The position numbers and the translations under genes are program-made. DNA of 59,642 nucleotides, taken from Reyranella massiliensis 521 (lineage in GTDB: Bacteria > Pseudomonadota > Alphaproteobacteria > Reyranellales > Reyranellaceae). Below, one piece after another: positions 51,378 through 59,642 of the stretch (positions are counted from its first letter, which is position 1; each line of letters begins with the position of its first letter). The notes under the pieces are model-generated. The model was given only the letters and a program-made list of their open reading frames with translations, had not been told where the DNA came from and did no database searches. Location: NCBI GenBank assembly GCA_945860205.1, contig CAMARK010000019.1:1-59642 (forward strand), written 5' to 3'.

Positions 51378-52223
51378 GTGTCGAGCGACGCGTTGGAAAC
51401 CAGCAAGAGTTTGAGCCGTCTGCGCGATCTCTGCGCCGGCGATGGCGAGCGTCTCGACCTTCTCGAGGTGGCGCTGGTGCTGAGCGCTCTGCGCAGCGGC
51501 GACACGGTCGATCTATCGCCTTTCCGCCAGCATGTGGCGGCGATGTCGACGGGCCTGGCCGATCTGGTGCGCCGGCGCGGCGCGGCCCCCGAGTCGCTGG
51601 CCGAGATCATCGCCCAGTCCTACGCCTACCGCGGCGACAGCGAGACCTATGACGATCTGCAGAATGCCGACCTGATCCGGGTGATCGAGCGCCGCCAAGG
51701 CCTGCCGGTGGCGCTCTCCATCCTTTACCTCCATGTCGCCCGGGCGCAGGGCTGGCACGCCGAGGGGCTGGCGTTTCCAGGCCACTTCCTGATCCGCGTG
51801 GAGATCGACGGCGGCCGGCATGTCATCGATCCCTTCCATGACGGCTGCGTGCGCGACGCCTCCGACCTGCGCGAGCTGCTGCGTCAGGTGCTGGGCCCGA
51901 CGGCCGAGCTGAAACCCGAGCATTTCGATCCGGTGTTCGATCGCGACGTCCTGCTGCGCCTGGAAAACAACGTCCGCCTTCGGCTCGCCAAGCGAGAGGA
52001 GTGGACCGGCGCGGCGCAGTCGCTCGATCGCATGCTGGCGATCTCGCCCGACCAGCCGGAGCTGCTGTTCGAGTCGGGCCAGCTCAATGCCCGGCTCGAC
52101 AAGCGCCGGGCCGCCATCCTGGCCTTCGAGCGGTTTCTGCTCGTTGCTGGTGACCGGGGTGATGCCGAGCTGCGCCAGCGTGCTACCGCCCTGTTGCAGG
52201 AATTGCGCCGCGGGCTTAACTGA
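51378..52223 (+). CDS. SirB1-type transglutaminase-like / TPR protein
   Basis: 281 residues of the SirB1 family: a transglutaminase-like core with [20 protein letters not shown] and [41 protein letters not shown] with conserved His and Asp (no Cys in the typical nucleophile position, so probably not a protease), then a C-terminal tetratricopeptide region ([22 protein letters not shown]). GTG start three bases after the yraN stop. Function unknown. Confidence 0.87.
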   Translation: MSSDALETSKSLSRLRDLCAGDGERLDLLEVALVLSALRSGDTVDLSPFRQHVAAMSTGLADLVRRRGAAPESLAEIIAQSYAYRGDSETYDDLQNADLIRVIERRQGLPVALSILYLHVARAQGWHAEGLAFPGHFLIRVEIDGGRHVIDPFHDGCVRDASDLRELLRQVLGPTAELKPEHFDPVFDRDVLLRLENNVRLRLAKREEWTGAAQSLDRMLAISPDQPELLFESGQLNARLDKRRAAILAFERFLLVAGDRGDAELRQRATALLQELRRGLN

Positions 52224-52245
52224 CAGGCCACGAGAGGATGAAGGA

Positions 52246-53205
52246 ATGAAGCTCAGCGTCGCCATTCAGATGGACCATGTGTCGACCATCGACATCGACG
52301 GCGATTCGACATTCGTTCTGGGAATGGAAGCCGAACGGCGCGGCTATGCGCTGTGGCATTACACGCCCTCGGATCTCATCTTCCGCGACCGCAAGGTGCT
52401 GGCGCGGGCCCAGCCGATGAAGCTCCGGCGCGAGAAGGGCAACCATTTCACCCTGGGCACGGTCGAGACGCTCGATCTGTCCAAGATCGATGTCGTGCTG
52501 CTGCGCCAGGATCCGCCGTTCGACATGTCCTACATCACCACGACACACGTGCTGGAGCACATCCATCCGAAGACGCTCGTGGTCAACGATCCGGCCAGCG
52601 TGCGCAACGCGCCGGAGAAGCTTTTCGTCACGCATTTCGACAATGTGATGCCGCCGACCCTGATCACGGCTGACGCCCGCGCGCTCAGGGATTTCCGCGA
52701 CGAGCACAAGGACATCATCCTGAAGCCGCTGTTCGGCAACGGCGGCGCCGGCGTGTTTCGCGTGCGGCCCGACGACGAGAATTTCAATTCGCTTCTGGAG
52801 ATGTTCTCGCAGCGCAGCCGCGAGCCGGTGATCGCCCAGCGCTACCTTCCTGAGGTCCGCAAGGGCGACAAGCGCATCATCCTGATCGACGGCAAAGCGG
52901 TGGGTGCAATCGACCGCGTGCCGGCCGCGGGGGAAGCCCGTTCCAACATGCATGTCGGCGGTGTTGCGGTGAAGGCCACGCTCACCAAGCGCGACATCGA
53001 GCTGTGCGAGATCATCGGTCCCGAACTTGCTCGTCGCGGGTTGCTCTTCGTCGGCATCGACGTGATCGGCGACTACCTCACGGAAATTAATGTCACGTCG
53101 CCGACCGGTCTGCAGCAGATCAACCGTTTCGACGGGGTGTCGCTGGAAGCCCAGATATGGGATCGCATCGAGATGCGCTACCAGGAATCCCGCGGGCGCA
53201 AGTAA
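52246..53205 (+). CDS. gshB: Glutathione synthetase
   Basis: A 319-residue ATP-grasp enzyme joining gamma-glutamylcysteine and glycine. Motifs: [85 protein letters not shown] and the final [17 protein letters not shown]. The start at 52246 follows GAGAGGATGAAGGA. The stop TAA shares its last A with the arfB start. Confidence 0.97.
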   Translation: MKLSVAIQMDHVSTIDIDGDSTFVLGMEAERRGYALWHYTPSDLIFRDRKVLARAQPMKLRREKGNHFTLGTVETLDLSKIDVVLLRQDPPFDMSYITTTHVLEHIHPKTLVVNDPASVRNAPEKLFVTHFDNVMPPTLITADARALRDFRDEHKDIILKPLFGNGGAGVFRVRPDDENFNSLLEMFSQRSREPVIAQRYLPEVRKGDKRIILIDGKAVGAIDRVPAAGEARSNMHVGGVAVKATLTKRDIELCEIIGPELARRGLLFVGIDVIGDYLTEINVTSPTGLQQINRFDGVSLEAQIWDRIEMRYQESRGRK

Positions 53206-53645
53206 TGGCCGCGGCCAAAGCCGCGCCGATCTGGGTCACGGGTGCGCTGACGCTCGACCCGTCCGAGATCGAGGAGAGCTTCGTGCGGTCCACGGGACCG
53301 GGCGGCCAGCACGTCAACACGACCTCGACCGCGGTGCAGCTCCGCTTCGATGTGCGCCATTCGCCGTCGTTGACGGACGATGTGCGCCACAGGCTGGAAC
53401 GCCTGGCGGGGCGCCGGTTGACGCGCGATGGTGTGATCGTCCTTCTGGCCCAGGGCCAGCGCAGCCAGATGCGCAACCGCGAGGAGGCGCTCGAGCGCCT
53501 GGTCACCCTGGTTCGCGAGGCTGCCCGGCCGCCCACGCCGCGCAAGAAGACGAGGGTTAGCAAGGCCGCCAAGCGCCGGCGCGTCGACGACAAGAAGCAC
53601 CACGGTGCGGTCAAGTCCCTGCGAAGGACGCGGGCGGACGATTAG
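53205..53645 (+). CDS. arfB: Alternative ribosome-rescue factor ArfB (YaeJ)
   Basis: 146 residues. ArfB hydrolyses peptidyl-tRNA on stalled ribosomes without a stop codon. The catalytic GGQ is Gly33-Gly34-Gln35 in STGPGGQHVNTTSTAVQLRF. The C-terminal ~40 residues are the basic tail (PPTPRKKTRVSKAAKRRRV) that probes the empty mRNA channel. Starts one base inside the gshB stop (TAATG). Confidence 0.95.
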   Translation: MAAAKAAPIWVTGALTLDPSEIEESFVRSTGPGGQHVNTTSTAVQLRFDVRHSPSLTDDVRHRLERLAGRRLTRDGVIVLLAQGQRSQMRNREEALERLVTLVREAARPPTPRKKTRVSKAAKRRRVDDKKHHGAVKSLRRTRADD

Positions 53646-53686
53646 GGGCGTGCTACTCTTCCGCCCGGTAACAGATGAGGTGTCCC

Positions 53687-55090
53687 GTGGCAGACGTTCG
53701 CAAGGAGACTGACAGCCTCGGTGAGGTGAGCGTTCCGGCCGACAAGCTGTGGGGCGCCCAGACCCAGCGCTCGCTCGAGCATTTCAGCATCGGCAAGGAC
53801 CTGATCCCGCGCGAGATGATCACGGCCTATGCGATCCTGAAGAAGGCCGCCGCCAACGCCAACCACGACGGCAAGCGCCTCGACGACACGGCGCACAAGC
53901 TGATTGTGCAGGTCTGCGACGAGATCCTGGCCGGCCAGCATCACGACATGTTTCCGCTGCACGTCTGGATGACCGGCAGCGGCACGCAGTTCAACATGAA
54001 CGTGAACGAGGTGATGTCCAACCGCTGCTGCCAGATTGCCGGCACGCCGCTCGGCAGCAAGAAGCCGGTCCATCCCAACGACCACGTCAACATGAGCCAG
54101 TCGTCCAACGATTCCTTTCCGGCCGCGATGTATATCGCGGCGGCAGTGAACGTGACGTCGCGCCTGGTGCCGTCGGTGACGGCGCTGCGCGACGCCATCG
54201 ATGCCAAGGCCAAGGAATGGGACGACATCGTCAAGATCGGCCGTACCCATATGCAGGATGCCACGCCGATCACGCTCGGCCAGGAATGGTCGGGTTATGC
54301 CGGCGCGCTGTCGGATGATCTCGACCGGCTGAAAGACGCGCTGAAGGGCGTCTATCATCTCGCCCTGGGTGGTACCGCCGTGGGCACCGGCATCAATGCG
54401 GCACCGGGCTTTGCCGAGGCGTCGGCGGCGGAAATCGCCAAGCTCACCAAGCTGCCGTTCATCACCGCACCCAACAAGTTCACGGTGCAGGGTTCGCACG
54501 ATGCGCTGGTCCAGCTCTCGGGCACGCTCCGGACCCTCGCCGTTTCACTCTATAAAATCGCCAACGATATCCGACTGATGTCGTGCGGCCCGCGCGCCGG
54601 CTTTGCCGAGCTCGAAATTCCCGAGAACGAGCCGGGCTCCTCGATCATGCCGGGCAAGGTCAACCCGACGCAGTGCGAGGCGCTGACCATGCTGGCGGTG
54701 CAGGTGATGGCCAACGATGTGGCGGTGGGCATGGGCGGCGCCGGCGGTTATCTCGAGATGAACGTCTACAAGCCGCTGATGATCTTCAACATCACCCATT
54801 CGATCACCCTGATCACCGACGGCTGCACCAACTTCCGCAAGTTCCTGGTCGAGGGCACCAAGCCCAACCTCAAGAAGATCAAGGAATACGTCGACCGCTC
54901 GCTGATGCTGGTGACGGCACTGGCGCCGGTGATCGGCTACGACAAGGCCTCGAAGATCGCCCATTACGCCATGGACAACGACCTGACGCTGAAAGCAGCC
55001 GCGCTCAAGCTGGGGTTCGTGACAGAGGCGGAGTTCGACAAGGTCGTCGACCCCAGGAAGATGGTCAGGCCCTACGTCGCCACCGAGTAA
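53687..55090 (+). CDS. fumC: Class II fumarate hydratase
   Basis: A 467-residue homotetrameric TCA-cycle enzyme interconverting fumarate and malate. Motifs: [57 protein letters not shown], the B-site [11 protein letters not shown], and the signature [16 protein letters not shown]. The start is taken as GTG at 53687 ([10 protein letters not shown]) because GAGG lies 7 bases upstream; an ATG at 53675 would add four residues. Confidence 0.97.
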   Translation: MADVRKETDSLGEVSVPADKLWGAQTQRSLEHFSIGKDLIPREMITAYAILKKAAANANHDGKRLDDTAHKLIVQVCDEILAGQHHDMFPLHVWMTGSGTQFNMNVNEVMSNRCCQIAGTPLGSKKPVHPNDHVNMSQSSNDSFPAAMYIAAAVNVTSRLVPSVTALRDAIDAKAKEWDDIVKIGRTHMQDATPITLGQEWSGYAGALSDDLDRLKDALKGVYHLALGGTAVGTGINAAPGFAEASAAEIAKLTKLPFITAPNKFTVQGSHDALVQLSGTLRTLAVSLYKIANDIRLMSCGPRAGFAELEIPENEPGSSIMPGKVNPTQCEALTMLAVQVMANDVAVGMGGAGGYLEMNVYKPLMIFNITHSITLITDGCTNFRKFLVEGTKPNLKKIKEYVDRSLMLVTALAPVIGYDKASKIAHYAMDNDLTLKAAALKLGFVTEAEFDKVVDPRKMVRPYVATE

Positions 55091-55096
55091 TCGCGG

Positions 55097-56344
55097 CTAT
55101 CGCTCGACCATCCACTTGCGGTCGCTGATGAACCGCGCCGCCGCCAGGCCGAGCGCCATGGCGCCGACGATGAATCCGCAGGTGCCGCCGGCTTCGATGG
55201 CAGACAGCACGTCGCCCTGGTTGAAGAAGACGACGGTGTGAAAGGCATAGATGCCGGGCGTCATGATGATGATGCTGGGCACGGTGAGCACGATGCGCGG
55301 CACACCCATGCCGGAGCGCACCAGGGAGGCCAGCAGGCCCACGACCAGAGCGCCCAGGAACGTCGCCGGTGGCAATTGCATGCCGAGGTCGTGCAGCCAC
55401 AGGCGAAGTTCGTTGCCCAACAAAGCGAGGCAACCGACGACCAGCACGGTGCGCGGCGAACTGTTGTAGAGAATGGCGAAACCGCAGCCGCCGGCGAAGC
55501 TCGCGACGGCCCGCAGCAGCAAGGTGAGGACGTCGACGTCCTGCACCACGGGCTCGGGAGAGACGGCGGTCAGGCCGGCGATGGCGACCACGGCGGAGAG
55601 GCCGAACGCGGCGGCCAATAGAGCCATCATGCCATAGGCGAGCCGGGCCAGGCCGGCCATGGTCTGGTGCTGCAGCAGGTCGAGCAGCGAGGCGACCAGC
55701 GGGAAGCCGGGAACGAGGAAAAGCACCGACGAGATGAGGCCCACGGCATGGCTTGGGCTGAAATCTGCGCCGGCGATGCCCACCACGAGCAGGCAGTAGA
55801 AGCCCGATGCCAGGATCGCGCAGAGCGCCGTGACGGCATACTGGTTGAGACGCCGGCCGAACATCAGGCTGCGCGCAAGCTGGCCGAGGCTGCCGGCCGC
55901 GATCGCCGCCGCTATGCCCAGGGGGTCGCCGCTGTTCAGATAGCAGAAGGCGCCGGAAGCGAAGCCTATCGCGATGGCGACGACGGGGATCGAATTGAAT
56001 GGCGGTGCCTTGTCGATGGCATCGAGGCTGGCTGCGAGTCCGGCCACGGTCAGGCCGGGCCGACTGTCGCGTGCGAGGCGCTCGAGGGCGCTGATGCGGC
56101 TGGCATTGATGCCGAGCGGGGCGATCTCGATCGCCGTCGTCACGGCCTCGGGGCCGCGCCGGACCGTGGCGGTCATGCCGTCGATCGTCACATGCAGCGC
56201 CAGCGAGTCGAGCCCCATGTTCGCGGCCAGCAGGCCCATCGATTCGCGGACACGAAACACAGTGTCGCCGGCGCGCAGCATCATCGTGCCGAAGCGCAGC
56301 AGGCCGTCGAGGGCCTCACCGAGGGATGGAGCGGCGGCGGTCAA
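55097..56344 (-). CDS. Threonine/serine exporter (ThrE) family protein
   Basis: 415 residues. N-terminal ThrE domain (DUF1212) with MMLRAGDTVFRVRESMGLLA and the strand-turn ALHVTIDGMTATVR, followed by about ten hydrophobic helices, of which the second set (from about 265) is the DUF3815-like half including GMGVPRIVLTVPSIIIMTPG. The natural start appears to be a TTG at 56342-56344 that overlaps the mqo stop (TTGA). No ATG exists for another ~24 codons. It probably exports amino acids or related metabolites. Confidence 0.85.
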   Translation of the reverse strand: MTAAAPSLGEALDGLLRFGTMMLRAGDTVFRVRESMGLLAANMGLDSLALHVTIDGMTATVRRGPEAVTTAIEIAPLGINASRISALERLARDSRPGLTVAGLAASLDAIDKAPPFNSIPVVAIAIGFASGAFCYLNSGDPLGIAAAIAAGSLGQLARSLMFGRRLNQYAVTALCAILASGFYCLLVVGIAGADFSPSHAVGLISSVLFLVPGFPLVASLLDLLQHQTMAGLARLAYGMMALLAAAFGLSAVVAIAGLTAVSPEPVVQDVDVLTLLLRAVASFAGGCGFAILYNSSPRTVLVVGCLALLGNELRLWLHDLGMQLPPATFLGALVVGLLASLVRSGMGVPRIVLTVPSIIIMTPGIYAFHTVVFFNQGDVLSAIEAGGTCGFIVGAMALGLAAARFISDRKWMVER

Positions 56345-57825
56345 GCGATCTGCAGCTTCAGGACTTCCGCCGTCTCGGCACGCACGCGCGCGCAGAGCGC
56401 GGCGTCTTCCTTGAGGTTTTGGCCGTAGGAGGGAATCATCTCCTTCAGCTTCGGCACCCAGTGGCCGACGAGCTGCTTGTGGAAGCAGTTCTCCAGCATG
56501 TGGACCATGATCCACACGGCGGTCGAGGCGCCCGGCGAGGCGCCGAGCAGGGCCACGATCGAGGAATCGGCCGAATGCACGATCTCGGTGCCGAATTCCA
56601 GCTTGCCGGTATGGGCGGTGTCCTTCCTGATGATCTGGACGCGCTGGCCCGCGACGTCGAACTCCCAGTCCGATTCCTTCACATTGGGATAGAAGTCGCG
56701 CAGCGCCTTGAAGCGATGGCTGTTGCTCTGCAGCACCTGCCCGACCAGATATTCCTCCAGCGGGAAGTTGTCCCGCGCAACGGCCAGCAGCGGGAAAATG
56801 TTGTCGGGCCGTAGTGACATCGGCAGGTCGAACAGCGATCCGTGCTTCAGGAACTTGGTCGAGAAGCCGGCGTAGGGGCCGAACAGAAGCCAGCGCTTGC
56901 CGTCGATGATGCGTGTATCGAGATGGGGCACCGACATCGGCGGCGAGCCTTGGGCGGCCATGCCGTAGACCTTGGCGGCGTGGCGCTCGACCACCTCGGG
57001 CTTGCCGCAGCGCAGCCAGATGCCGCTCACCGGGAAGCCCGCGAAGCCCTTGGCCTCCGGGATGCCCGACTTCTGCAGCAAGGTGAGGGCGGCGCCGCCC
57101 GCACCCAGGAAGACATAGTGGGTGTCGATCGTCCGCTTCTCGCCGGTGGCCTCGTTCTTGACCTCGACGCGCCAGCCGCCGCCCGGCAGGCGATGCAGAT
57201 GGGTCACGGTCTGCGAGAAATGAACCGTGAAGTCGTCCTGGCGCTTGAGGTAGTTCAGCAGGTTGGTGGTGAGCTGGCCGTAGTTCACGTCGGCGCCGCT
57301 CACGATGTGGGTGGCGGCGATGGGTTGCTTGGGATCGCGGCCTTCCATGATCAGCGGCGCCCATTCGGCGATCTTGGCGTGGTCCTCGGAATACTCCATG
57401 CCGTGGTAGCAGTGATGGGCGCTCATCGCGGCGTGGCGCTTCTTGAGGAAGGCCTGGCGGTCGGCGCCGATCACGAAGCTCATGTGCGGCACGGGGTGGA
57501 TGAAGTTGTCAGGCGAGGCGATGGCTCCTTTCTTGATCAGGTACGACCAGAACTGACGCGACATGTCGAACTCGACATTGACCTCCAGCGCCTTGGCGAT
57601 ATCGATGCTGCCGTCGGCGCGCATCGGCGTGTAGTTCAGTTCACAATTGGCGGCGTGGCCAGTGCCGGCGTTGTTCCAGGCGGCCGAGCTCTCTTGCGCT
57701 TCGCCCGGCATCTGCTCGATCATCTCGAGCCTGAGGTGGGGCTGCAGCTCCTTCAGGAACACGCCCAGGGTGGTACTCATGATGCCGGCGCCGACCAGCA
57801 CCACGTCGACCTTCTCGTTGCTCAT
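56341..57825 (-). CDS. mqo: Malate:quinone oxidoreductase
   Basis: A 494-residue FAD-dependent peripheral membrane enzyme oxidising malate to oxaloacetate and passing electrons to quinone. Motifs: VDVVLVGAGIMSTTLGVFLKEL, EQMPGEAQESSAAWNNAGTG, HAANCELNYTP, GADVNYGQLTTNLLNYL, YVFLGAGGAALTLLQKSGIP, FGPYAGFSTKFLKHGS and the C-terminal ALLGASPGAS. It is between a cupin gene and thrE with start/stop overlaps on both sides. fumC, the preceding TCA step, is 1.2 kb away. Confidence 0.97.
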   Translation of the reverse strand: MSNEKVDVVLVGAGIMSTTLGVFLKELQPHLRLEMIEQMPGEAQESSAAWNNAGTGHAANCELNYTPMRADGSIDIAKALEVNVEFDMSRQFWSYLIKKGAIASPDNFIHPVPHMSFVIGADRQAFLKKRHAAMSAHHCYHGMEYSEDHAKIAEWAPLIMEGRDPKQPIAATHIVSGADVNYGQLTTNLLNYLKRQDDFTVHFSQTVTHLHRLPGGGWRVEVKNEATGEKRTIDTHYVFLGAGGAALTLLQKSGIPEAKGFAGFPVSGIWLRCGKPEVVERHAAKVYGMAAQGSPPMSVPHLDTRIIDGKRWLLFGPYAGFSTKFLKHGSLFDLPMSLRPDNIFPLLAVARDNFPLEEYLVGQVLQSNSHRFKALRDFYPNVKESDWEFDVAGQRVQIIRKDTAHTGKLEFGTEIVHSADSSIVALLGASPGASTAVWIMVHMLENCFHKQLVGHWVPKLKEMIPSYGQNLKEDAALCARVRAETAEVLKLQIA

Positions 57826-58217
57826 GGATTCACCTCTGAAGCCTTGAAGGGCACATGGGCCCCATGCGCCAGCACGACATAGATGCGCCGCCACGGATCG
57901 GAATTGACCAGCTTCCAGGAATGCCCGCCGCCGACCGTATCCTCGGCCAGCAGGACGGTGCCGGGCTTGAGGATGAAGTGCTGATTGGAGCGGGTCTGGA
58001 AATCGAGCGTGCCGGAAAGCGTGACCACGAACTGGCGGGCGGGTGCCGTGTGCCAGGCGAAGGTTCCACCCGGCACCGTCTCCTGGAACGACACGCTCGT
58101 AACCGGCATGGTGCCGCTCATCAGGTCGCCGCGAACGCCCGATCCGAGGTCGATCCAGCCTTCCTGGAAGTGCGAATTCTGGTCGTCGCCGGTCCACAGC
58201 CGGATGCAACGGATCAT
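57822..58217 (-). CDS. Cupin domain-containing protein
   Basis: 131 residues, a single beta-barrel cupin. Strand motifs: VPGGTFAWHTAPARQFVVTL (metal His and Glu/Gln positions partly altered), SGTLDFQTRSN, LKPGTVLLAEDTVGGGHSWK (second His). Possibly an oxalate/dioxygenase-like or sensing protein; activity unknown. It starts at 58215-58217, and its TGA overlaps the mqo ATG, so it is translated together with mqo. Confidence 0.85.
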   Translation of the reverse strand: MIRCIRLWTGDDQNSHFQEGWIDLGSGVRGDLMSGTMPVTSVSFQETVPGGTFAWHTAPARQFVVTLSGTLDFQTRSNQHFILKPGTVLLAEDTVGGGHSWKLVNSDPWRRIYVVLAHGAHVPFKASEVNP

Positions 58218-58255
58218 CTCACTCTTCCTCGCATCGCCGACGACACTTGTTGCAG

Positions 58256-58942
58256 ATGACCGTAGTATGGGCCCCTCCGACTGGCAAGAAATCAGGGCTC
58301 CGCGTGTCTTCATCCGACAACACTGTCTGGCAGGCCTGCATCCTGGCGATCGTCGCGGGCTATGCGGATGCCATCGGCTTCCTGACCTTCGGCGCGTTTG
58401 CCGGCGCGATGACCGGCAACACGGTGCTGCTGGGCATCGCACTTGCCGGCGCGCAGTACGCGGATGCCGTGCAAAGCGCCATCATCATCGCGTCGTTCCT
58501 GGTGGGCGCCGCCTTCAGCGCCGTCCTGGGCGGCAAGCTGCCTCTGGCGGGGATCCTGGTCATCGAGGCCACGGCGATCGTGGGCGCCGCGCTGATCGCT
58601 CCCCATTTTGCGGCGCCAGTGCTCGCCTTCGCCATGGGGCTCCAGAACGCCACCATGACGCGCTTTTCAGGCACCAGCCTCAACACCGTCTTCCTGACGG
58701 GCAACCTGCAGAAAATGATGCAGGATTTTCGCGGCCGCTTCACCGGCTCGCCAAAGCCGACCCGCGCCGGATCCACCGAATCCACGACGATCGCCTGGGT
58801 ATGGATCGCCTATCTCGGCGGCGTGGCGGCAGGCGCGTTCGCCGACCGGCAACTCGCTTATCCTTTGCTGCCCGTCGTGGTGCTTCTACCCCTGGCGCTG
58901 ATCCGTCGTCCGGCATTTCCAAACAAGCGGGGGATACGCTAA
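58256..58942 (+). CDS. YoaK family membrane protein (DUF1275)
   Basis: About 229 residues with six to seven membrane helices and the DUF1275 signatures: [20 protein letters not shown] (G-x-x-D-x-x-G), [31 protein letters not shown] and [10 protein letters not shown]. Function unknown. The start is uncertain: ATG 58256 or GTG 58304 (VSSSDNTVW). Divergent from the cupin-mqo-thrE unit. The tRNA-Arg gene follows 11 bases later. Confidence 0.85.
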   Translation: MTVVWAPPTGKKSGLRVSSSDNTVWQACILAIVAGYADAIGFLTFGAFAGAMTGNTVLLGIALAGAQYADAVQSAIIIASFLVGAAFSAVLGGKLPLAGILVIEATAIVGAALIAPHFAAPVLAFAMGLQNATMTRFSGTSLNTVFLTGNLQKMMQDFRGRFTGSPKPTRAGSTESTTIAWVWIAYLGGVAAGAFADRQLAYPLLPVVVLLPLALIRRPAFPNKRGIR

Positions 58943-58953
58943 GAAACCGCCAC

Positions 58954-59030
58954 GTCCCCGTAGCTCAGCCGGATAGAGCAGCGGTTTCCTAAACCGGAGG
59001 TCGGAGGTTCGAATCCTCTCGGGGACGCCA
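58954..59030 (+). tRNA. tRNA-Arg (anticodon CCT), CCA encoded
   Basis: A complete cloverleaf: acceptor GTCCCCG / CGGGGAC, D-arm GCTC...GAGC, anticodon loop TTCCTAA giving CCT, T-arm GGAGG-TTCGAAT-CCTCT, discriminator G and genome-encoded CCA (59028-59030). The outermost pair of the anticodon stem is G-G. It reads AGG codons, rare in a GC-rich genome. No integrase is seen beside it. Confidence 0.95.
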
Positions 59031-59343
59031 CTAATATCACTTAAGATATTGATATAATTGATATTTCTGGGAGATTGACTCGCCATACCCCACAAAAGGC
59101 CCCACAAGTCGCTCGCGCTGAACTCCACCAAATTTGCGCACCATTCGTTCCCCATAACGTCGATAACCGCTGATCGCCCCTCGACATTCTGGGGCCTGCT
59201 GCGAAAGGCAGAACGCGCCGCGCTGAACCGGCGGGCGGGAAGGCGAGAGGAGGTGCGGGCAAGTCCTCGCACCAGGCCCGGCGTCGTGGGCACGATTTAT
59301 TTGCCGACGAGCGCGAGCAGGGATCGAAAAGCCACCTAAATCA
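59031..59343. other. Gene-free interval after tRNA-Arg
   Basis: 313 bases. The first ~45 bases are AT-rich (TAAGATATTGATATAATTGA and surroundings), unlike the surrounding GC-rich DNA. The rest has no convincing reading frame or structure. Frames that run antisense through the tRNA are artefacts. Confidence 0.6.
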
Positions 59344-59642
59344 TTAGTACGCCAGCGGCGCGATCCAGCGTGGCGCGTAACGCAGGGCGCGGCTGCCAAC
59401 CAGCGGCCGTTCCAGTTTCTGCAGCCGCGCACAGATCCGCGCATGGGTCTTGCGCGTCATGCCAGGCGGACGCGGAGGGATGGCATCGACAACCGGGCGT
59501 GAGCCGCCGAGACGCTGCCGGAGCCGGTAGGCCTGCAAGTAGGCCCGCCCCTTCGCACTCCGTACCCCTCCGCCGAGTACCGCGGGCGGAGTTCTTTACG
59601 CCGCCAGGGCGTCGTGAACGGAGTTTTGCTTGCGCCAGTTCC
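59344..59642 (-). pseudogene. Decayed copy of a widespread alphaproteobacterial hypothetical gene (runs off window)
   Basis: Read on the minus strand, the edge encodes NWRKQNSVHDALAA then a TAA (59596-59598). In the same frame, further on, come AYRLRQRLGGSRPVVDAIPP and RPPGMTRKTHARICARLQKL, ending at 59344. Together these match, from memory, the C-terminal end of a common hypothetical family (pattern YRSQRE-x3-DRALRRA-x-KLRxRLGG ... KPKGMxxxTxER). About 66 bases with a stop and a dyad (CTCCGCCCG...CGGCGGAG) appear inserted between the two halves. The N-terminal part lies outside the window. Confidence 0.4.

Noticed and set aside
55097..57364. A 755-codon frame ending in the ThrE-like protein
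   Set aside because: The first ~340 codons are a shadow of mqo. The exporter begins at the TTG overlapping the mqo stop.
58886..59293. Minus-strand frame with [20 protein letters not shown]
   Set aside because: This is the well-known false protein produced by translating the antisense strand of a tRNA gene.
1..59642. CRISPR arrays, rRNA genes, transposase or integrase genes
   Set aside because: No regularly spaced repeats, rRNA segments or recognisable recombinase motifs were seen in the window.

Overview
The window looks like a stretch of an alphaproteobacterial chromosome. GC is high, and several gene neighbourhoods are typical of that class: ffh-rpsP-rimM-trmD-rplS-leuC with leuD and leuB following, dapF-ftsY-yciB, hisB-hisH, an EVE-domain gene near gpsA, DUF6489 followed by a 2Fe-2S ferredoxin-like gene, and an hsp20 gene behind what looks like a ROSE RNA thermometer with an RpoH-type promoter. 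I cannot assign a genus from sequence alone. A Reyranella-like or other Rhodospirillales/Hyphomicrobiales-type organism would fit, but that is inference.

Layout. 0-7 kb: end of a histidine operon (hisB, hisH on the minus strand), an acyl-CoA dehydrogenase with a palindromic operator candidate, a two-component system with a CpxP/Spy-like periplasmic protein, a GNAT acetyltransferase and histidinol-phosphatase hisN. 7-14 kb: a membrane-anchored cytochrome c, prephenate dehydratase, rpe, a GST-like protein, a PhzF isomerase, a TIM-barrel sugar isomerase-like protein and a HerA/DUF853 ATPase. 13.8-21.5 kb: leucine biosynthesis (leuB, leuD, leuC) joined to the ribosome/SRP cluster rplS-trmD-rimM-rpsP-ffh. 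21.7-34.8 kb: CPBP protease, DsbA-like isomerase, glycosyltransferase-like gene, dapF-ftsY-yciB, a cytosolic subtilase, NUDIX, pgk, a TusA-like protein, hemC, tsaD, a 2OG oxygenase, gpsA, an EVE protein and a DMT exporter. 34.8-38.6 kb: a four-gene minus-strand catabolic unit (diaminopropionate ammonia-lyase, creatininase-family amidohydrolase, beta-hydroxyacid dehydrogenase, lactonase-like MBL enzyme). 38.6-42.6 kb: ferredoxin-like gene, AI-2E/PerM-type membrane protein, hsp20 with its thermosensor, and a degenerate receiver protein.

42.6-47.7 kb is the accessory part. It holds an orphan CopG-type antitoxin, a complete MntA/HepT toxin-antitoxin pair still translationally coupled to a 17-codon stump of hsdR, a VOC-fold gene, a second restriction-modification scar in which the first ~45 codons of hsdM run straight into the C-terminal half of hsdR, a conserved hypothetical gene, a TumE/TumA toxin-antitoxin pair and a universal stress protein. 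I read this as the remains of a type I restriction-modification locus in which the toxin-antitoxin modules outlived the restriction genes.

47.8-59.6 kb: a gene-free stretch with a candidate small RNA and terminator, a HAD phosphatase coupled to an LpoA-like lipoprotein, the operon-like series rsmI-yraN-SirB1-gshB-arfB-fumC, an overlapping unit cupin-mqo-thrE, a YoaK-family membrane protein and tRNA-Arg(CCT) with encoded CCA. At the right edge is a decayed copy of a hypothetical protein family common in alphaproteobacteria. Dispersed palindromic repeats of at least two families sit between genes at 3.0, 4.3-4.5, 14.9-15.0, 15.7-15.8 and 22.5 kb.
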